Positions 15,868 to 24,543 of a stretch of 39,575 nt of DNA are shown here, one piece after another; the first letter of the stretch is position 1, and the number at the start of each line of letters is the position of its first letter. The stretch lies in NCBI GenBank assembly GCA_014896455.1, contig JADBKJ010000014.1, positions 1 to 39,575 on the forward strand, in the 5' to 3' direction. A program made the position numbers and the translations under genes. The notes under the pieces were generated by a model. It was given only the letters and a program-made list of their open reading frames with translations. It had not been told where the DNA came from and did not search any database. This DNA is from Thermoanaerobacter sp. (lineage in GTDB: Bacteria > Bacillota > Thermoanaerobacteria > Thermoanaerobacterales > Thermoanaerobacteraceae).

Positions 15868-17241
15868 ATGGATTACGGGAAAGACTTTGAAGATAAAATT
15901 GAAAAAAATGATCCGGAAAATGTAATTTCTCCAGAAGAAAATGAAAAAAAAGAGTTATATCAAACAGAAGAATTAAATAGCGAAATATTAAAGGCAGAGG
16001 AACAAAAACAAGAGGAATTGGAAACTACTGCACAAATTCCTAAAGTGGAATTTAGAAACAACAAAAAAAGTCTGGGGAAGATGGTAAAAAGATTTAGAAG
16101 GAAGATGGTAGCATCTTTTATTGCAGTAGCTTTAGTGGCAGCTTTAATTGGCGGAGGAGTTACAGGTGCTGTGATGAAATACTATGGAACCCAAAATGAT
16201 GCATCAGCCCAGGTTGTTACAAGATATTTGCCTTTAGATGCTACTTCATCAGACGAAAGCGGTATTTTAAATTTGATACCTAACATATACAAAATTGTTA
16301 GCCCAGCTGTTGTAGAAATTGATACAAACGTTGCTTATACAAATGGCTATAGAACAGAATATGTTCCTAAAGGCAGTGGCTCTGGTTTTATAATAAGTTC
16401 GGATGGGTATATTGTCACAAATAACCATGTAATTGAGGGAGCATCAAAAATTGCAGTAAAACTTTTAGATGGAAGGAGTGCTGATGCAAAACTTATTGGA
16501 AAAGATGATAGAACAGACCTCGCAGTACTTAAAATAAACCTTCCTAATTTACCTGTTGTAAAATTGGGAGACTCTTCAAAACTCCAACCTGGGGAATTGG
16601 CAATTGCTATAGGCAATCCTCTTGGAGATTCTTTTGCAGGTACAGTCACAGCGGGTATAATAAGCGGACTTAACAGAAACCTCCAAAGTGATTATGGGCC
16701 TGTCAAACTCATACAAACAGATGCAGCTATAAATCCTGGCAACAGCGGTGGACCTCTTGTGAACAGTAAAGCAGAAGTTATAGGTATAACAAGTATTAAG
16801 CTCACTTCAATAGGACCAAGTATTCAGGATCCTTTTGGAATGTTTGGAAGCCAAGGAACCCCTGTTGAAGGCATGGGTTTTGCAATTCCAATAAACGAAG
16901 CAAAACCTATAATTGACCAGATAATAAAACACGGCTATGTAGAAAGGCCAATGATGGGAATAGGTGCTCAAACTATTACACAACAAGATGCAGCCCGATA
17001 TAATTTGCCTGTAGGGGTGTATGTAGTTCAAGTTCAGCCAAATAGTGGTGCAGAAAAAGCTGGCATCCAACCAGGAGATGTGATAATAAAGGCTGATGGC
17101 AAAAACATTACTTCCTTTGAGGATTTGCAAAGCATAATAAATAACCACAAAGTTGGAGATGTAATAAATGTAACAGTTTGGAGAAATGGCAAAACATTTA
17201 CAGTTCCTGTAAAATTGCAAAGCAGCGCAAACTTTCAATAA
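15868..17241 (+). CDS. htrA: HtrA/DegP-like membrane-anchored serine protease
   Basis: The protein has 457 residues from ATG 15868 (AAAGGAGTGAG upstream). A long acidic cytoplasmic N-terminus rich in Glu/Lys precedes one transmembrane segment (about 72-95). The trypsin-like domain follows with catalytic His187 (TNNHVIEG), Asp217 (DRTDLAVLKI) and Ser293 (NPGNSGGPL), and then one PDZ domain (about 355-450: GVYVVQVQPNSGAEKAGIQPGDVI). It degrades or refolds damaged proteins outside the membrane. Its promoter carries putative sites for the neighbouring two-component regulator. Confidence 0.94.
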   Translation: MDYGKDFEDKIEKNDPENVISPEENEKKELYQTEELNSEILKAEEQKQEELETTAQIPKVEFRNNKKSLGKMVKRFRRKMVASFIAVALVAALIGGGVTGAVMKYYGTQNDASAQVVTRYLPLDATSSDESGILNLIPNIYKIVSPAVVEIDTNVAYTNGYRTEYVPKGSGSGFIISSDGYIVTNNHVIEGASKIAVKLLDGRSADAKLIGKDDRTDLAVLKINLPNLPVVKLGDSSKLQPGELAIAIGNPLGDSFAGTVTAGIISGLNRNLQSDYGPVKLIQTDAAINPGNSGGPLVNSKAEVIGITSIKLTSIGPSIQDPFGMFGSQGTPVEGMGFAIPINEAKPIIDQIIKHGYVERPMMGIGAQTITQQDAARYNLPVGVYVVQVQPNSGAEKAGIQPGDVIIKADGKNITSFEDLQSIINNHKVGDVINVTVWRNGKTFTVPVKLQSSANFQ

Positions 17242-17268
17242 AAAAATAAAAGGCCTCCCACGCACCTG

Positions 17269-17301
17269 CCTGCCGACTTCACAGTCGGCAGGTTGTTTTT
17301 T
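17269..17301 (+). terminator. terminator after htrA
   Basis: CCTGCCGAC-TTCACA-GTCGGCAGG, a perfect 9-bp stem, followed by TTGTTTTTT. Confidence 0.93.
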
Positions 17302-17321
17302 CTCGACTACATATGTATAAT
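17293..17321 (+). promoter_or_regulatory. promoter of pth embedded in the htrA terminator
   Basis: TTGTTT (17293-17298) is formed by the T tract of the htrA terminator. TATAAT (17316-17321) follows after 17 bp, 25 bp ahead of the pth start. Confidence 0.5.
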
Positions 17322-17346
17322 TAATCTTATAAGGAAGGGTGAGAGC

Positions 17347-17901
17347 ATGTACATAATAGCTGGTCTTGGGAATCCGGGGGAAGAATACGAGGGCACGAGG
17401 CACAATGTAGGTTTTATGGTGATAGATGCCCTTTCAAAAAAGCTTGGGATAGAGGTTTCGAGGCTTAAATTCAAGTCTCTCATGGGGGAAGGGCATTTTA
17501 AAGGTGAAAAAGTGATACTTTTAAAGCCTCAGACATTTGTGAATTCAAGTGGTGAAGCTTTATACGATGCTGTAAATTTTTATAAAATTCCGCTTGAAAA
17601 TGTAATTGTGATTTATGACGACAAGGACTTGGATGTGGGCAAAATAAGGATAAGGAAAAAAGGAAGTTCAGGCGGTCACAATGGAATGAAATCTATCATA
17701 TATCTTTTAAATAGCGAAGAATTTCCGCGTATTAGAATAGGAATTGGAAAACCGCAAGAGGATTTAGTAAGTCATGTATTAGGAAAGTTTGAAGAGTCAG
17801 AGAAAAAACTAATTGATGAAACTGTTATAAAAGCAGCAGATGCGGTGATAGATATTATAGAAAATGGGATAGAACATGCTATGAGCAAATTTAACGGTTG
17901 A
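17347..17901 (+). CDS. pth: peptidyl-tRNA hydrolase
   Basis: This enzyme of 184 residues releases peptidyl-tRNA that drops off stalled ribosomes. It has the family start IAGLGNPGEEYEGTRHNVGF, with the catalytic His in TRHNVG, then LLKPQTFVNSSGEAL, VIYDDKDLDVG and GSSGGHNGMKSII. ATG 17347 follows AAGGAAGGGTGAG; the upstream extension of the frame overlaps the terminator. Like spoVC of Bacillus, it is upstream of mfd. Confidence 0.96.
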   Translation: MYIIAGLGNPGEEYEGTRHNVGFMVIDALSKKLGIEVSRLKFKSLMGEGHFKGEKVILLKPQTFVNSSGEALYDAVNFYKIPLENVIVIYDDKDLDVGKIRIRKKGSSGGHNGMKSIIYLLNSEEFPRIRIGIGKPQEDLVSHVLGKFEESEKKLIDETVIKAADAVIDIIENGIEHAMSKFNG

Positions 17902-17932
17902 TAAAAAGGCAATAAAGGAGAAAAATGAATAC

Positions 17933-18301
17933 ATGTGGTTATTATCTGGAATTGGTGGTGTAATTTTAGCATATTTTCTAAATAGGATGGCAGTAACTAA
18001 ATATAAGAGAAGAGCTATAATTTTTCTTGTACCAGCCATTGAAGAAACTTGTAAGACAGTGGCAGGGTATTTGACTTCCTCTATTCTCTTGTCCCATTTG
18101 ATATTTGGGATTGCAGAGGCAGTAAATGATTACATAAAAGCTTCCTATAAAATCAATTTAAGGGCTTCTATTTTAAGTATCTTAAGCCACGGCTTTTTTG
18201 GGATAACTTCTTACATATTAGTGATGCAAACAAATATTTTTTTGGCTATCATTGTAACTTCTTTAATACATGGCTTATGGAATAGGCTTATGTTGAGGTG
18301 A
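17933..18301 (+). CDS. small membrane protein with PrsW-like protease motifs
   Basis: The protein has 122 residues and about four hydrophobic segments. Conserved-looking motifs are EETCK (37-41), FGIAEAVND (58-66), SHGFFG (85-90) and HGLWN (113-117). This EExxK...FxxxE...H order is that of PrsW/CPBP-like intramembrane metalloproteases, though the protein is much shorter than typical PrsW. AAAGGAG lies 13 bp before ATG 17933. It occupies the position between pth and mfd where B. subtilis has fin, but is unrelated to Fin by eye. It overlaps the mfd translation-start region. Protease activity is inferred from motifs only. Confidence 0.6.
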   Translation: MWLLSGIGGVILAYFLNRMAVTKYKRRAIIFLVPAIEETCKTVAGYLTSSILLSHLIFGIAEAVNDYIKASYKINLRASILSILSHGFFGITSYILVMQTNIFLAIIVTSLIHGLWNRLMLR

Positions 18302-18306
18302 TGAAC

Positions 18307-21300
18307 ATGTTTACTCGTCAAATAGAAGAATTAAAAGAGATTAAAACAATAGAAAAATTTTTACAACAGAGAAGAGGACCTATTTTGGCTTATGGGCTTA
18401 CAGATTCTCAAAAAGCCCATATTGCCCATTATATAATGACTAAGTTTAACAAAAAGGTGTTAGTTATTGCTCCTGATGAGGTGGAAGCAAGGAAAATATA
18501 CGAAGATTTGTATTCTTTTAATTTTGGCAATGCCTCTTTATTTCCCAAAAGAGAAGCCTTGTTTTATAAAATAGATGCTGCGAGTCAAGAAGTGGTGTCT
18601 CGGAGATTGCAGGTAATTAAAAAATTGTCAGAAGGAAGTCCTCATGCTGTAGTTACTTCTATAGACGCAGCGGTAGGTAAGCTCATACCTATGGATTTGT
18701 TTAAAAAGTATCAATTTGTTTTTAAATTAGGTGATACTGTAAATTTAGAAGAAGTTATAAAAAATTTGGTTACCATGGGGTATGAAAGGGTTAAAATGGT
18801 GGAAGGAAAAGGGCAATTTAGTGTGAGGGGAGGAATAATTGATGTTTTTTCTCCTACAGAAGAATATCCTTATAGGGTTGAACTTTTTGACGATGAAATA
18901 GATTCCATAAGGACTTTTGATGTGATTACCCAAAGGTCTTTAGAAAATATTGATAAAATAAATGTTTTTCCGGCTACAGAGTTTATCGCAGAGACAGAGT
19001 ACATCAAAAAAGGGATTTCGGCAGTTTCGAACTGTTTAAATTCCTATTTGTCAAAAATAAAAAAATCGAAAAGTGGCATTGCAGAAAAGTTACAGCAAAA
19101 ATTTGAAGAAATTATGGAGGAGATTACAGAATCTAAAAGGGTGGAAAATATTCATGAGCTTATAGATTATTTTTATGATGATGTCTATTCTATTGTTGAC
19201 TATATGGGAGAAGAGGCAGTTATTATTTTAGATGAAAGCAGTCGCATTAAACAAAGGGTAAATAACCTTCAAATGGAATTTAATGAAAATTTCAAGGTTT
19301 TGTTAGAAAAAGGAGAGGTTTTGCCAGAGCAAAGTAAGCTTTTTTTTGATTATGAGGAGATATTAAAAAGAGCGAAAAATAACTTTTTACTCATAATGAA
19401 TACTTTAGCAAAGCCTGACAATGAACTACAGCCCCAAACAATTGTTAATTTTGTATCAAGGTCTATGCACCCTTTTCACGGCAAAATAGATATTTTAGTA
19501 GATGATTTGAAGTATTACAAAAACGCAGGATATAAAGTATTGCTTTTAAGTGGGAATCAAGAAAGAGCAAGAATTTTAAAGGATACGCTTGACAGTTTCA
19601 ATATTGATACTGTGGTGATTAAAGACAGTGAATACGATATACAAAAAGGGCAAGTGGTCATATATCCTGCCTCTGTTAGCAAAGGATTTGAGTATGTAGA
19701 TGCAAAATTTGCAGTCATAAGCGATGGAGAAATTTTTGGTCAGACTAAAAGGAGCAAAAAAACTGTAAAAATTAGAAATGCCGACAAGATAAAAAGCTTT
19801 ACTGAATTAGAAATAGGGTCATATGTTGTGCATGTAAATTATGGTATAGGAAAGTATGAAGGCATAGAAAAGATAAAAGTAGATGGGATTGTAAGGGATT
19901 ATTTAAAAATAATTTATGCAGGGGGAGATACCCTTTTTGTACCAGTAGAACAATTAGACCTTGTACAAAAATATGTGGGGCCTACAGACAATCCACCTAA
20001 GTTAAATAAATTAGGGGGTAGTGAATGGATTAGAGCAAAAAGAAAAGCCAAAAAAGCAGTAGAAGACCTTGCTAAAGATTTGATACAACTTTACGCCAAA
20101 AGGCAGATGGTAAAAGGATATGCTTTTTCTCCTGATACTCCATGGCAAAAGGAGTTTGAAGAGCAATTTCCCTATGAAGAGACGGAAGACCAGTTAAGGT
20201 GTATAAAAGAAATTAAAGAGGATATGGAAAAAGACAGGCCAATGGATAGACTTCTTTGTGGAGATGTGGGATATGGTAAAACAGAAGTAGCTTTAAGGGC
20301 TGCCTTTAAAGCGGTGGCTGATGGGAAACAGGTTGCTTTTTTGTGTCCTACAACTATCTTGGCTTATCAGCATTATACTAATTTCATAGAAAGATTTAAA
20401 GAATTTCCTGTAAAGGTAGAAATGCTTAGCCGTTTTAGGACTCCTAAAGAGCAAGCGCAAATAATTAAAGGCCTGGCTGAAGGAACTATCGATATTATTG
20501 TTGGTACTCACAGGCTTTTACAGAATGACGTGAAATTTAAAGATTTAGGACTTTTAATTATAGACGAAGAACAAAGGTTTGGAGTTGTTCATAAAGAGAA
20601 AATAAAAAAACTTAAGGAAAATATAGACGTTTTGACATTGTCAGCAACTCCTATTCCTAGAACTTTGCACATGTCCTTGATTGGTATAAGGGATATGAGC
20701 GTATTGGAGAATCCTCCTGAAGACAGATTTCCAGTAGAAACCTATGTGATGGAATTTAATGAAGAATTAATAAAAGATGCTATTTTAAGGGAAATCGGAA
20801 GAGGGGGACAAGTCTATTTTGTTTACAATAGAGTAAATGGCATAGAAAAGATGGCTTCTTTGGTAAAAGATTTAGTCCCTGGTTGTAGAGTAGCTGTGGC
20901 TCATGGGCAAATGGAAGAAAGCCAATTAGAAAAAGTGATGATTGACTTTCTAAATGAGGAATACGATGTTTTAGTAAGTACTACAATAATTGAGACAGGG
21001 CTTGATATACCAAATGTAAATACTATTATAGTTTATGATGCGGATAAGTTAGGGCTTTCCCAATTGTATCAATTAAGAGGAAGAGTAGGTAGGTCAAATA
21101 GACTTGCTTATGCCTATTTTACCTATAGAAAGGATAAAGTTTTAAGTGAAGTGGCGGAAAAAAGGTTGGAGGCGATAAAAGAGTTTACTGAATTTGGCTC
21201 TGGATTTAAAATTGCCATGAGAGATTTGGAGATAAGAGGTGCAGGAAATCTCCTTGGAGCAGAACAACATGGTCATATTGATGCAATTGGTTATGACTTG

Positions 21301-21816
21301 TATTTAAAGCTTTTAGAGGAAGCTATACGGAATTTAAAAGGAGAAGCTCCCAAAGAGGAGATTACTACCACAATAGACATAAAAGTCAATGCTTATATTG
21401 ACTCTTCCTATATTGAAGACGAAAATTTAAGATTGGAGATGTACAAGAAAATAGCCTCTATAGAATCTAGAAAAGATATGATAGAGATTTCAGAAGAACT
21501 TGTAGATAGATTTGGCGATTATCCAAAGCCTGTAGAGGCGCTATTGGAAATTGCTTATTTAAAGGCTATTGCCTCTCATCTCCATATTACTGAAATAACG
21601 GAAAAAGGAAACATTGTTATTTTAAAATTTAAAGATATGGGGTCAGTAAATATGGAGGTTATAGAGAAGGTAATAAAAGAATATGGAGGGAATTTAATAT
21701 TTTCAAGTCAAGTACAACCATATCTTACTTATAGATTCAATAAAAAAGAGACCATACAAAAGGAACTTATTGGATTAGTAGAAAAAATAAAAAGTTTGCA
21801 GTTAGTGGAGAAATGA
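18307..21816 (+). CDS. mfd: transcription-repair coupling factor
   Basis: This protein of about 1170 residues removes stalled RNA polymerase and recruits UvrA. It has an N-terminal UvrB-like region (about 1-330), an RNA-polymerase-interacting domain (FTELEIGSYVVHVNYGIGKY near 500) and a translocase with Walker A CGDVGYGKTEVA (about 651-662). The DEEQ box (IIDEEQRFG near 753), SATPIPRTL and QLRGRVGR motifs follow, and a TRCF domain is at the C-terminus. The frame opens at GTG 18298 and ATG 18301, but GAGGTGA at 18294-18300 best serves ATG 18307. It overlaps the upstream small gene. Confidence 0.96.
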   Translation: MFTRQIEELKEIKTIEKFLQQRRGPILAYGLTDSQKAHIAHYIMTKFNKKVLVIAPDEVEARKIYEDLYSFNFGNASLFPKREALFYKIDAASQEVVSRRLQVIKKLSEGSPHAVVTSIDAAVGKLIPMDLFKKYQFVFKLGDTVNLEEVIKNLVTMGYERVKMVEGKGQFSVRGGIIDVFSPTEEYPYRVELFDDEIDSIRTFDVITQRSLENIDKINVFPATEFIAETEYIKKGISAVSNCLNSYLSKIKKSKSGIAEKLQQKFEEIMEEITESKRVENIHELIDYFYDDVYSIVDYMGEEAVIILDESSRIKQRVNNLQMEFNENFKVLLEKGEVLPEQSKLFFDYEEILKRAKNNFLLIMNTLAKPDNELQPQTIVNFVSRSMHPFHGKIDILVDDLKYYKNAGYKVLLLSGNQERARILKDTLDSFNIDTVVIKDSEYDIQKGQVVIYPASVSKGFEYVDAKFAVISDGEIFGQTKRSKKTVKIRNADKIKSFTELEIGSYVVHVNYGIGKYEGIEKIKVDGIVRDYLKIIYAGGDTLFVPVEQLDLVQKYVGPTDNPPKLNKLGGSEWIRAKRKAKKAVEDLAKDLIQLYAKRQMVKGYAFSPDTPWQKEFEEQFPYEETEDQLRCIKEIKEDMEKDRPMDRLLCGDVGYGKTEVALRAAFKAVADGKQVAFLCPTTILAYQHYTNFIERFKEFPVKVEMLSRFRTPKEQAQIIKGLAEGTIDIIVGTHRLLQNDVKFKDLGLLIIDEEQRFGVVHKEKIKKLKENIDVLTLSATPIPRTLHMSLIGIRDMSVLENPPEDRFPVETYVMEFNEELIKDAILREIGRGGQVYFVYNRVNGIEKMASLVKDLVPGCRVAVAHGQMEESQLEKVMIDFLNEEYDVLVSTTIIETGLDIPNVNTIIVYDADKLGLSQLYQLRGRVGRSNRLAYAYFTYRKDKVLSEVAEKRLEAIKEFTEFGSGFKIAMRDLEIRGAGNLLGAEQHGHIDAIGYDLYLKLLEEAIRNLKGEAPKEEITTTIDIKVNAYIDSSYIEDENLRLEMYKKIASIESRKDMIEISEELVDRFGDYPKPVEALLEIAYLKAIASHLHITEITEKGNIVILKFKDMGSVNMEVIEKVIKEYGGNLIFSSQVQPYLTYRFNKKETIQKELIGLVEKIKSLQLVEK

Positions 21817-21824
21817 TATATAAT
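21796..21824 (+). promoter_or_regulatory. promoter of the foldase gene, overlapping the end of mfd
   Basis: TTGCAG (21796-21801) and TATAAT (21819-21824) are 17 bp apart. The -35 box is inside the last codons of mfd. Confidence 0.65.
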
Positions 21825-21869
21825 TAAGTTATGCCTATGTAAACTTTTTAAAGTCAGGAGGATGTTATA

Positions 21870-22775
21870 TTGAAGAGGAAAATCGCATTACTTTTATTTT
21901 TTGTTTTTATAGTATTTTTAACAGTATCCTGCTCTGCCAAAAAAGATGTTGTTGCAACTGTTAATGGTGAAAATATTACTAATGCTGAATACAAAAAAGC
22001 TTTTGAGCAAGTAAAGGCTCAAATTGAAAGTAGTCCCCAATATACAGAAGACATATGGAATCAGGATTATCAAGGGAAAAAGTTTTTAGATGTAGTAAAA
22101 GAAAATGTGCTTGATAGTTTGATTGCTCAAAAATTACTTGTGCAGGAAGCCTTAAAAAATAATATTGCAGTTACAGACAAAGAAGTAGAGGATGAGTATC
22201 AAAAAGAAAAAGAAGTTAATAATGATATTACAAAGGAAGATGTGAAAAATTATCTTTTAATAAATAAGCTCTTTGACGAATATACAAAAGATGTAAAAGT
22301 TACAGAAGAAGAGTTAAAAAAGTATTATGAGGATAATAAAGAGCAGTTTGAAGTGGTGAAGGCTAGTCATATATTAGTGGCTGATGAAAAAACAGCAGAA
22401 GATATATACAATCGACTTATGAAAGGCGAAGATTTTACTACATTAGCAAAAGAGTATTCTATTGATACGGCTACAAAAGACCAAGGAGGAGATTTGGGAG
22501 AATTTCCTCATGGCGTTATGGTTTCTGAGTTTGACCAAGTAGTTTTTTCACTTGAGAAGGGTGAAATATCAAAACCTGTTAAGACTGATTATGGATACCA
22601 TATAATAAAATCAGAGGGTATTACAGTAAAACCTTTTGATGAAGTAAAGGATGCGATAGAAAGCTATTTGTTAAATGATAAGAAAAATCAAGTTATTAAA
22701 GAAAAATATGATGCACTTGAGAAAGCAGCAAAAATACAAAAGTTTCCTCAAAATATAAAAGTAACAGTGGGGTAA
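21870..22775 (+). CDS. prsA: peptidyl-prolyl isomerase lipoprotein, PrsA/SurA-like (parvulin)
   Basis: This secreted foldase has 301 residues. The signal peptide (KRKIALLLFFVFIVFLTVSC) ends in a lipobox-like TVSC, suggesting a lipoprotein anchored at Cys20. A SurA-like N-terminal chaperone region (about 25-160: VNGENITNAEYKKAF, LIAQKLLVQEAL) is followed by a parvulin domain (about 165-260) with KASHILVAD, GGDLGEFPHGVM and YGYHIIKSE. Translation starts at TTG 21870 behind AGGAGGAT. It is monocistronic, between its own promoter and a terminator. Confidence 0.9.
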   Translation: MKRKIALLLFFVFIVFLTVSCSAKKDVVATVNGENITNAEYKKAFEQVKAQIESSPQYTEDIWNQDYQGKKFLDVVKENVLDSLIAQKLLVQEALKNNIAVTDKEVEDEYQKEKEVNNDITKEDVKNYLLINKLFDEYTKDVKVTEEELKKYYEDNKEQFEVVKASHILVADEKTAEDIYNRLMKGEDFTTLAKEYSIDTATKDQGGDLGEFPHGVMVSEFDQVVFSLEKGEISKPVKTDYGYHIIKSEGITVKPFDEVKDAIESYLLNDKKNQVIKEKYDALEKAAKIQKFPQNIKVTVG

Positions 22776-22776
22776 A

Positions 22777-22805
22777 AAGCCGGCAGTTTAGTTGCCGGTT
22801 TTTTT
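22777..22805 (+). terminator. terminator after prsA
   Basis: GCCGGCA and TGCCGGT form the stem, extended by A/T pairs, followed by TTTTTTT. Confidence 0.92.
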
Positions 22806-22807
22806 GC

Positions 22808-22837
22808 GAATAAATTTATGGAAAAATATAAATACTA
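22808..22837 (+). promoter_or_regulatory. candidate sigma-G/sigma-F promoter of spoVT
   Basis: GAATA (22808-22812), 18 bp, then AATACTA (22831-22837) resembles the sigma-G pattern GnATA-N17/18-CATnnTA with one -10 mismatch. It lies 40 bp ahead of spoVT, a known forespore gene. Confidence 0.4.
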
Positions 22838-22876
22838 ATCTTGAGCTAAAAATTTTAGGAAATGGAGGTATTTACT

Positions 22877-23428
22877 TTGAAGGCTACAGGAATTGTACGC
22901 AGAATAGATGATTTAGGGAGAGTTGTTATTCCTAAAGAGATCCGAAGAACATTGAGAATCAAGGAAGGGGACCCTTTAGAAATTTTTACAGATAAAGAAG
23001 GAGAGATAATTTTAAAGAAATATTCTCCAATAAGTGAATTAAGTGATTTTGCGCAAGAATACGCTGATAGCATATATCAATCTACAAAACATCCTGTATG
23101 CATTACAGATACAGACAATGTAATAGCTGTTTCCGGAGTTGCAAAAAAAGAATTAATTGATAAGCCAATAAGTCAAGAATTAGAAAAATATTTGGAAGAA
23201 AAAAAGACGATAATGCTTGGGACTGGGAAAGATAAAGGACCGATTAAAATAGCAGATGGACAGGAATTTAATATTACATCTCAAGTTATAGTTCCTATTA
23301 TTTCAAGAGGAGATACAATAGGAAGTGTCGTGATTTTTACTAAAGAAGCCGGTGAAGCAGTTACAGAAGTTGAAGGAAAAATCGCTGAAACAGCTGCTGC
23401 TTTTTTGGGTAAACAGATGGAAGAATAA
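22877..23428 (+). CDS. spoVT: SpoVT, AbrB-family forespore regulator
   Basis: This protein of 183 residues modulates sigma-G-dependent transcription. The N-terminal swapped-hairpin AbrB domain (1-50) reads KATGIVRRIDDLGRVVIPKE, then IRRTLRIKEGDPLEIFTDKE, nearly as in Bacillus. The C-terminal GAF-like domain (about 60-180) includes VAVSGVAKKEL-like and GSVVIFTKEAGE stretches. The frame extends back to ATG 22862, but TTG 22877, eight bases after GGAGG, gives the conserved family start. Confidence 0.95.
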   Translation: MKATGIVRRIDDLGRVVIPKEIRRTLRIKEGDPLEIFTDKEGEIILKKYSPISELSDFAQEYADSIYQSTKHPVCITDTDNVIAVSGVAKKELIDKPISQELEKYLEEKKTIMLGTGKDKGPIKIADGQEFNITSQVIVPIISRGDTIGSVVIFTKEAGEAVTEVEGKIAETAAAFLGKQMEE

Positions 23429-23438
23429 ATTTATATAC

Positions 23439-23466
23439 ACCTATATATACCCCTCTGCATATTATA
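23439..23466 (+). promoter_or_regulatory. candidate sigma-K/sigma-E promoter of yabG
   Basis: CATATTATA (23458-23466) matches the mother-cell -10 pattern CATAnnnTA. AC at 23439-23440, 17 bp upstream, fits the short sigma-K -35. yabG is a late mother-cell gene in Bacillus. Confidence 0.45.
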
Positions 23467-23501
23467 AACTATGAATCAAGCTGCGCAGGGGGGGTTAATT
23501 T

Positions 23502-24356
23502 ATGGCTTTTCGCATTAATGATATTGTAATGAGAAAGTCTTATGGCTCTGACATTTTGTTTAGAGTCATTAATGTTATAGATAATAAAGGAGTAAGGCAT
23601 TATCTTTTACACGGTTTAAACATGAGAATAATTGCAGATGCACCAGAAGATGACCTTATAGAGGCTTCTCGCGCCAAAATTGCGGAATATGATAGGCCTT
23701 ATAGAGAGAAGGCAGAATACCTTTTAAAAAAAATTGCTTCTTCAAAAAGCCTTCAGCGAAAAAAAGGGATGGTGCGTGCAAGTCGGCAAGAGCCATACGG
23801 AAGGCCAGGAAAAGTTCTTCACGTAGACGGAGATGAGGAATATTTAAATGTATGTCTTGATGCCTATAAAAAGGTAGGTATGGAAGCCATAGGAGCAGTG
23901 GTAAAGGAAGAAGAACAACCAGATAAAGTGTATGACCTCTTGGAAAAATATAGGCCTGATATATTAGTTCTTACAGGTCATGATAGTATAAGAAGCAACA
24001 CAAGAGATTATAGCAATATAAATAACTACAGAAATTCCAGATATTTCGTGGAAGCGGTTAAAAATGCAAGGAAGTACGAACCAGCACTTGACAATTTAGT
24101 GATTTTTGCAGGAGCTTGTCAATCAAATTACGAAGCTCTTATAAAGGCGGGAGCTAATTATGCCAGCTCTCCAGAAAGGGTTTTAATACACTGCCTTGAT
24201 CCTGTCTTGGTGAGTGAAAAAGTGGCTTTTTCCCATATAAATGAGCTTGTAAAAATTGAAGAATTAATAGAAAACACTATAACGGGAGCGCCAGGAATTG
24301 GGGGATTGCAGACAATGGGAAAATTTAGATATGGCGTTCCAAAAGGCAAATATTAA
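23502..24356 (+). CDS. yabG: YabG, sporulation-specific coat protease
   Basis: This protein of 284 residues belongs to the YabG family, proteases that trim spore coat proteins. The N-terminal SH3-like region is FRINDIVMRKSYGSDILFRV. The catalytic-type region has His160 in LVLTGHDS and Cys206 in FAGACQSNYE, consistent with a cysteine protease. The C-terminus is GIGGLQTMGKFRYGVPKG. The ribosome site is GGGGGGTTAAT. It is followed by a terminator and then veg, as in the Bacillus yabG-veg order. Confidence 0.93.
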   Translation: MAFRINDIVMRKSYGSDILFRVINVIDNKGVRHYLLHGLNMRIIADAPEDDLIEASRAKIAEYDRPYREKAEYLLKKIASSKSLQRKKGMVRASRQEPYGRPGKVLHVDGDEEYLNVCLDAYKKVGMEAIGAVVKEEEQPDKVYDLLEKYRPDILVLTGHDSIRSNTRDYSNINNYRNSRYFVEAVKNARKYEPALDNLVIFAGACQSNYEALIKAGANYASSPERVLIHCLDPVLVSEKVAFSHINELVKIEELIENTITGAPGIGGLQTMGKFRYGVPKGKY

Positions 24357-24392
24357 ATTAATTTACTCCGTAAGCTAAAAATTACTGATTAA

Positions 24393-24427
24393 ATGCAAAT
24401 ATCTCTGAGATTTGCATATTTTTTTGT
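24393..24427 (+). terminator. terminator after yabG
   Basis: ATGCAAAT (24393-24400) pairs with ATTTGCAT (24410-24417) and is followed by ATTTTTTTG. Confidence 0.85.
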
Positions 24428-24448
24428 TTTTTTGCGCAAAAATCATTA

Positions 24449-24477
24449 TTGACAATAGGCAGGTGCACTGATATAAT
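24449..24477 (+). promoter_or_regulatory. upstream promoter of veg (P1)
   Basis: TTGACA, 17 bp, TATAAT: a perfect sigma-A consensus. Confidence 0.85.
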
Positions 24478-24486
24478 ATTATACCC

Positions 24487-24515
24487 TTGACATTGTCTGA
24501 AAATTGTGGTACAAT
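24487..24515 (+). promoter_or_regulatory. downstream promoter of veg (P2)
   Basis: TTGACA, 17 bp, TACAAT, starting 38 bp after P1. The tandem arrangement recalls the very strong veg promoter of Bacillus. Confidence 0.85.
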
Positions 24516-24543
24516 ATTTACAGCATGTGTTAAGGAGTTGATA

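Noticed and set aside
16807..17403. 198-residue minus-strand open frame across the htrA end and the htrA-pth gap
   Set aside because: It reads through the strong htrA terminator and antisense to the PDZ coding region. The composition is not protein-like.
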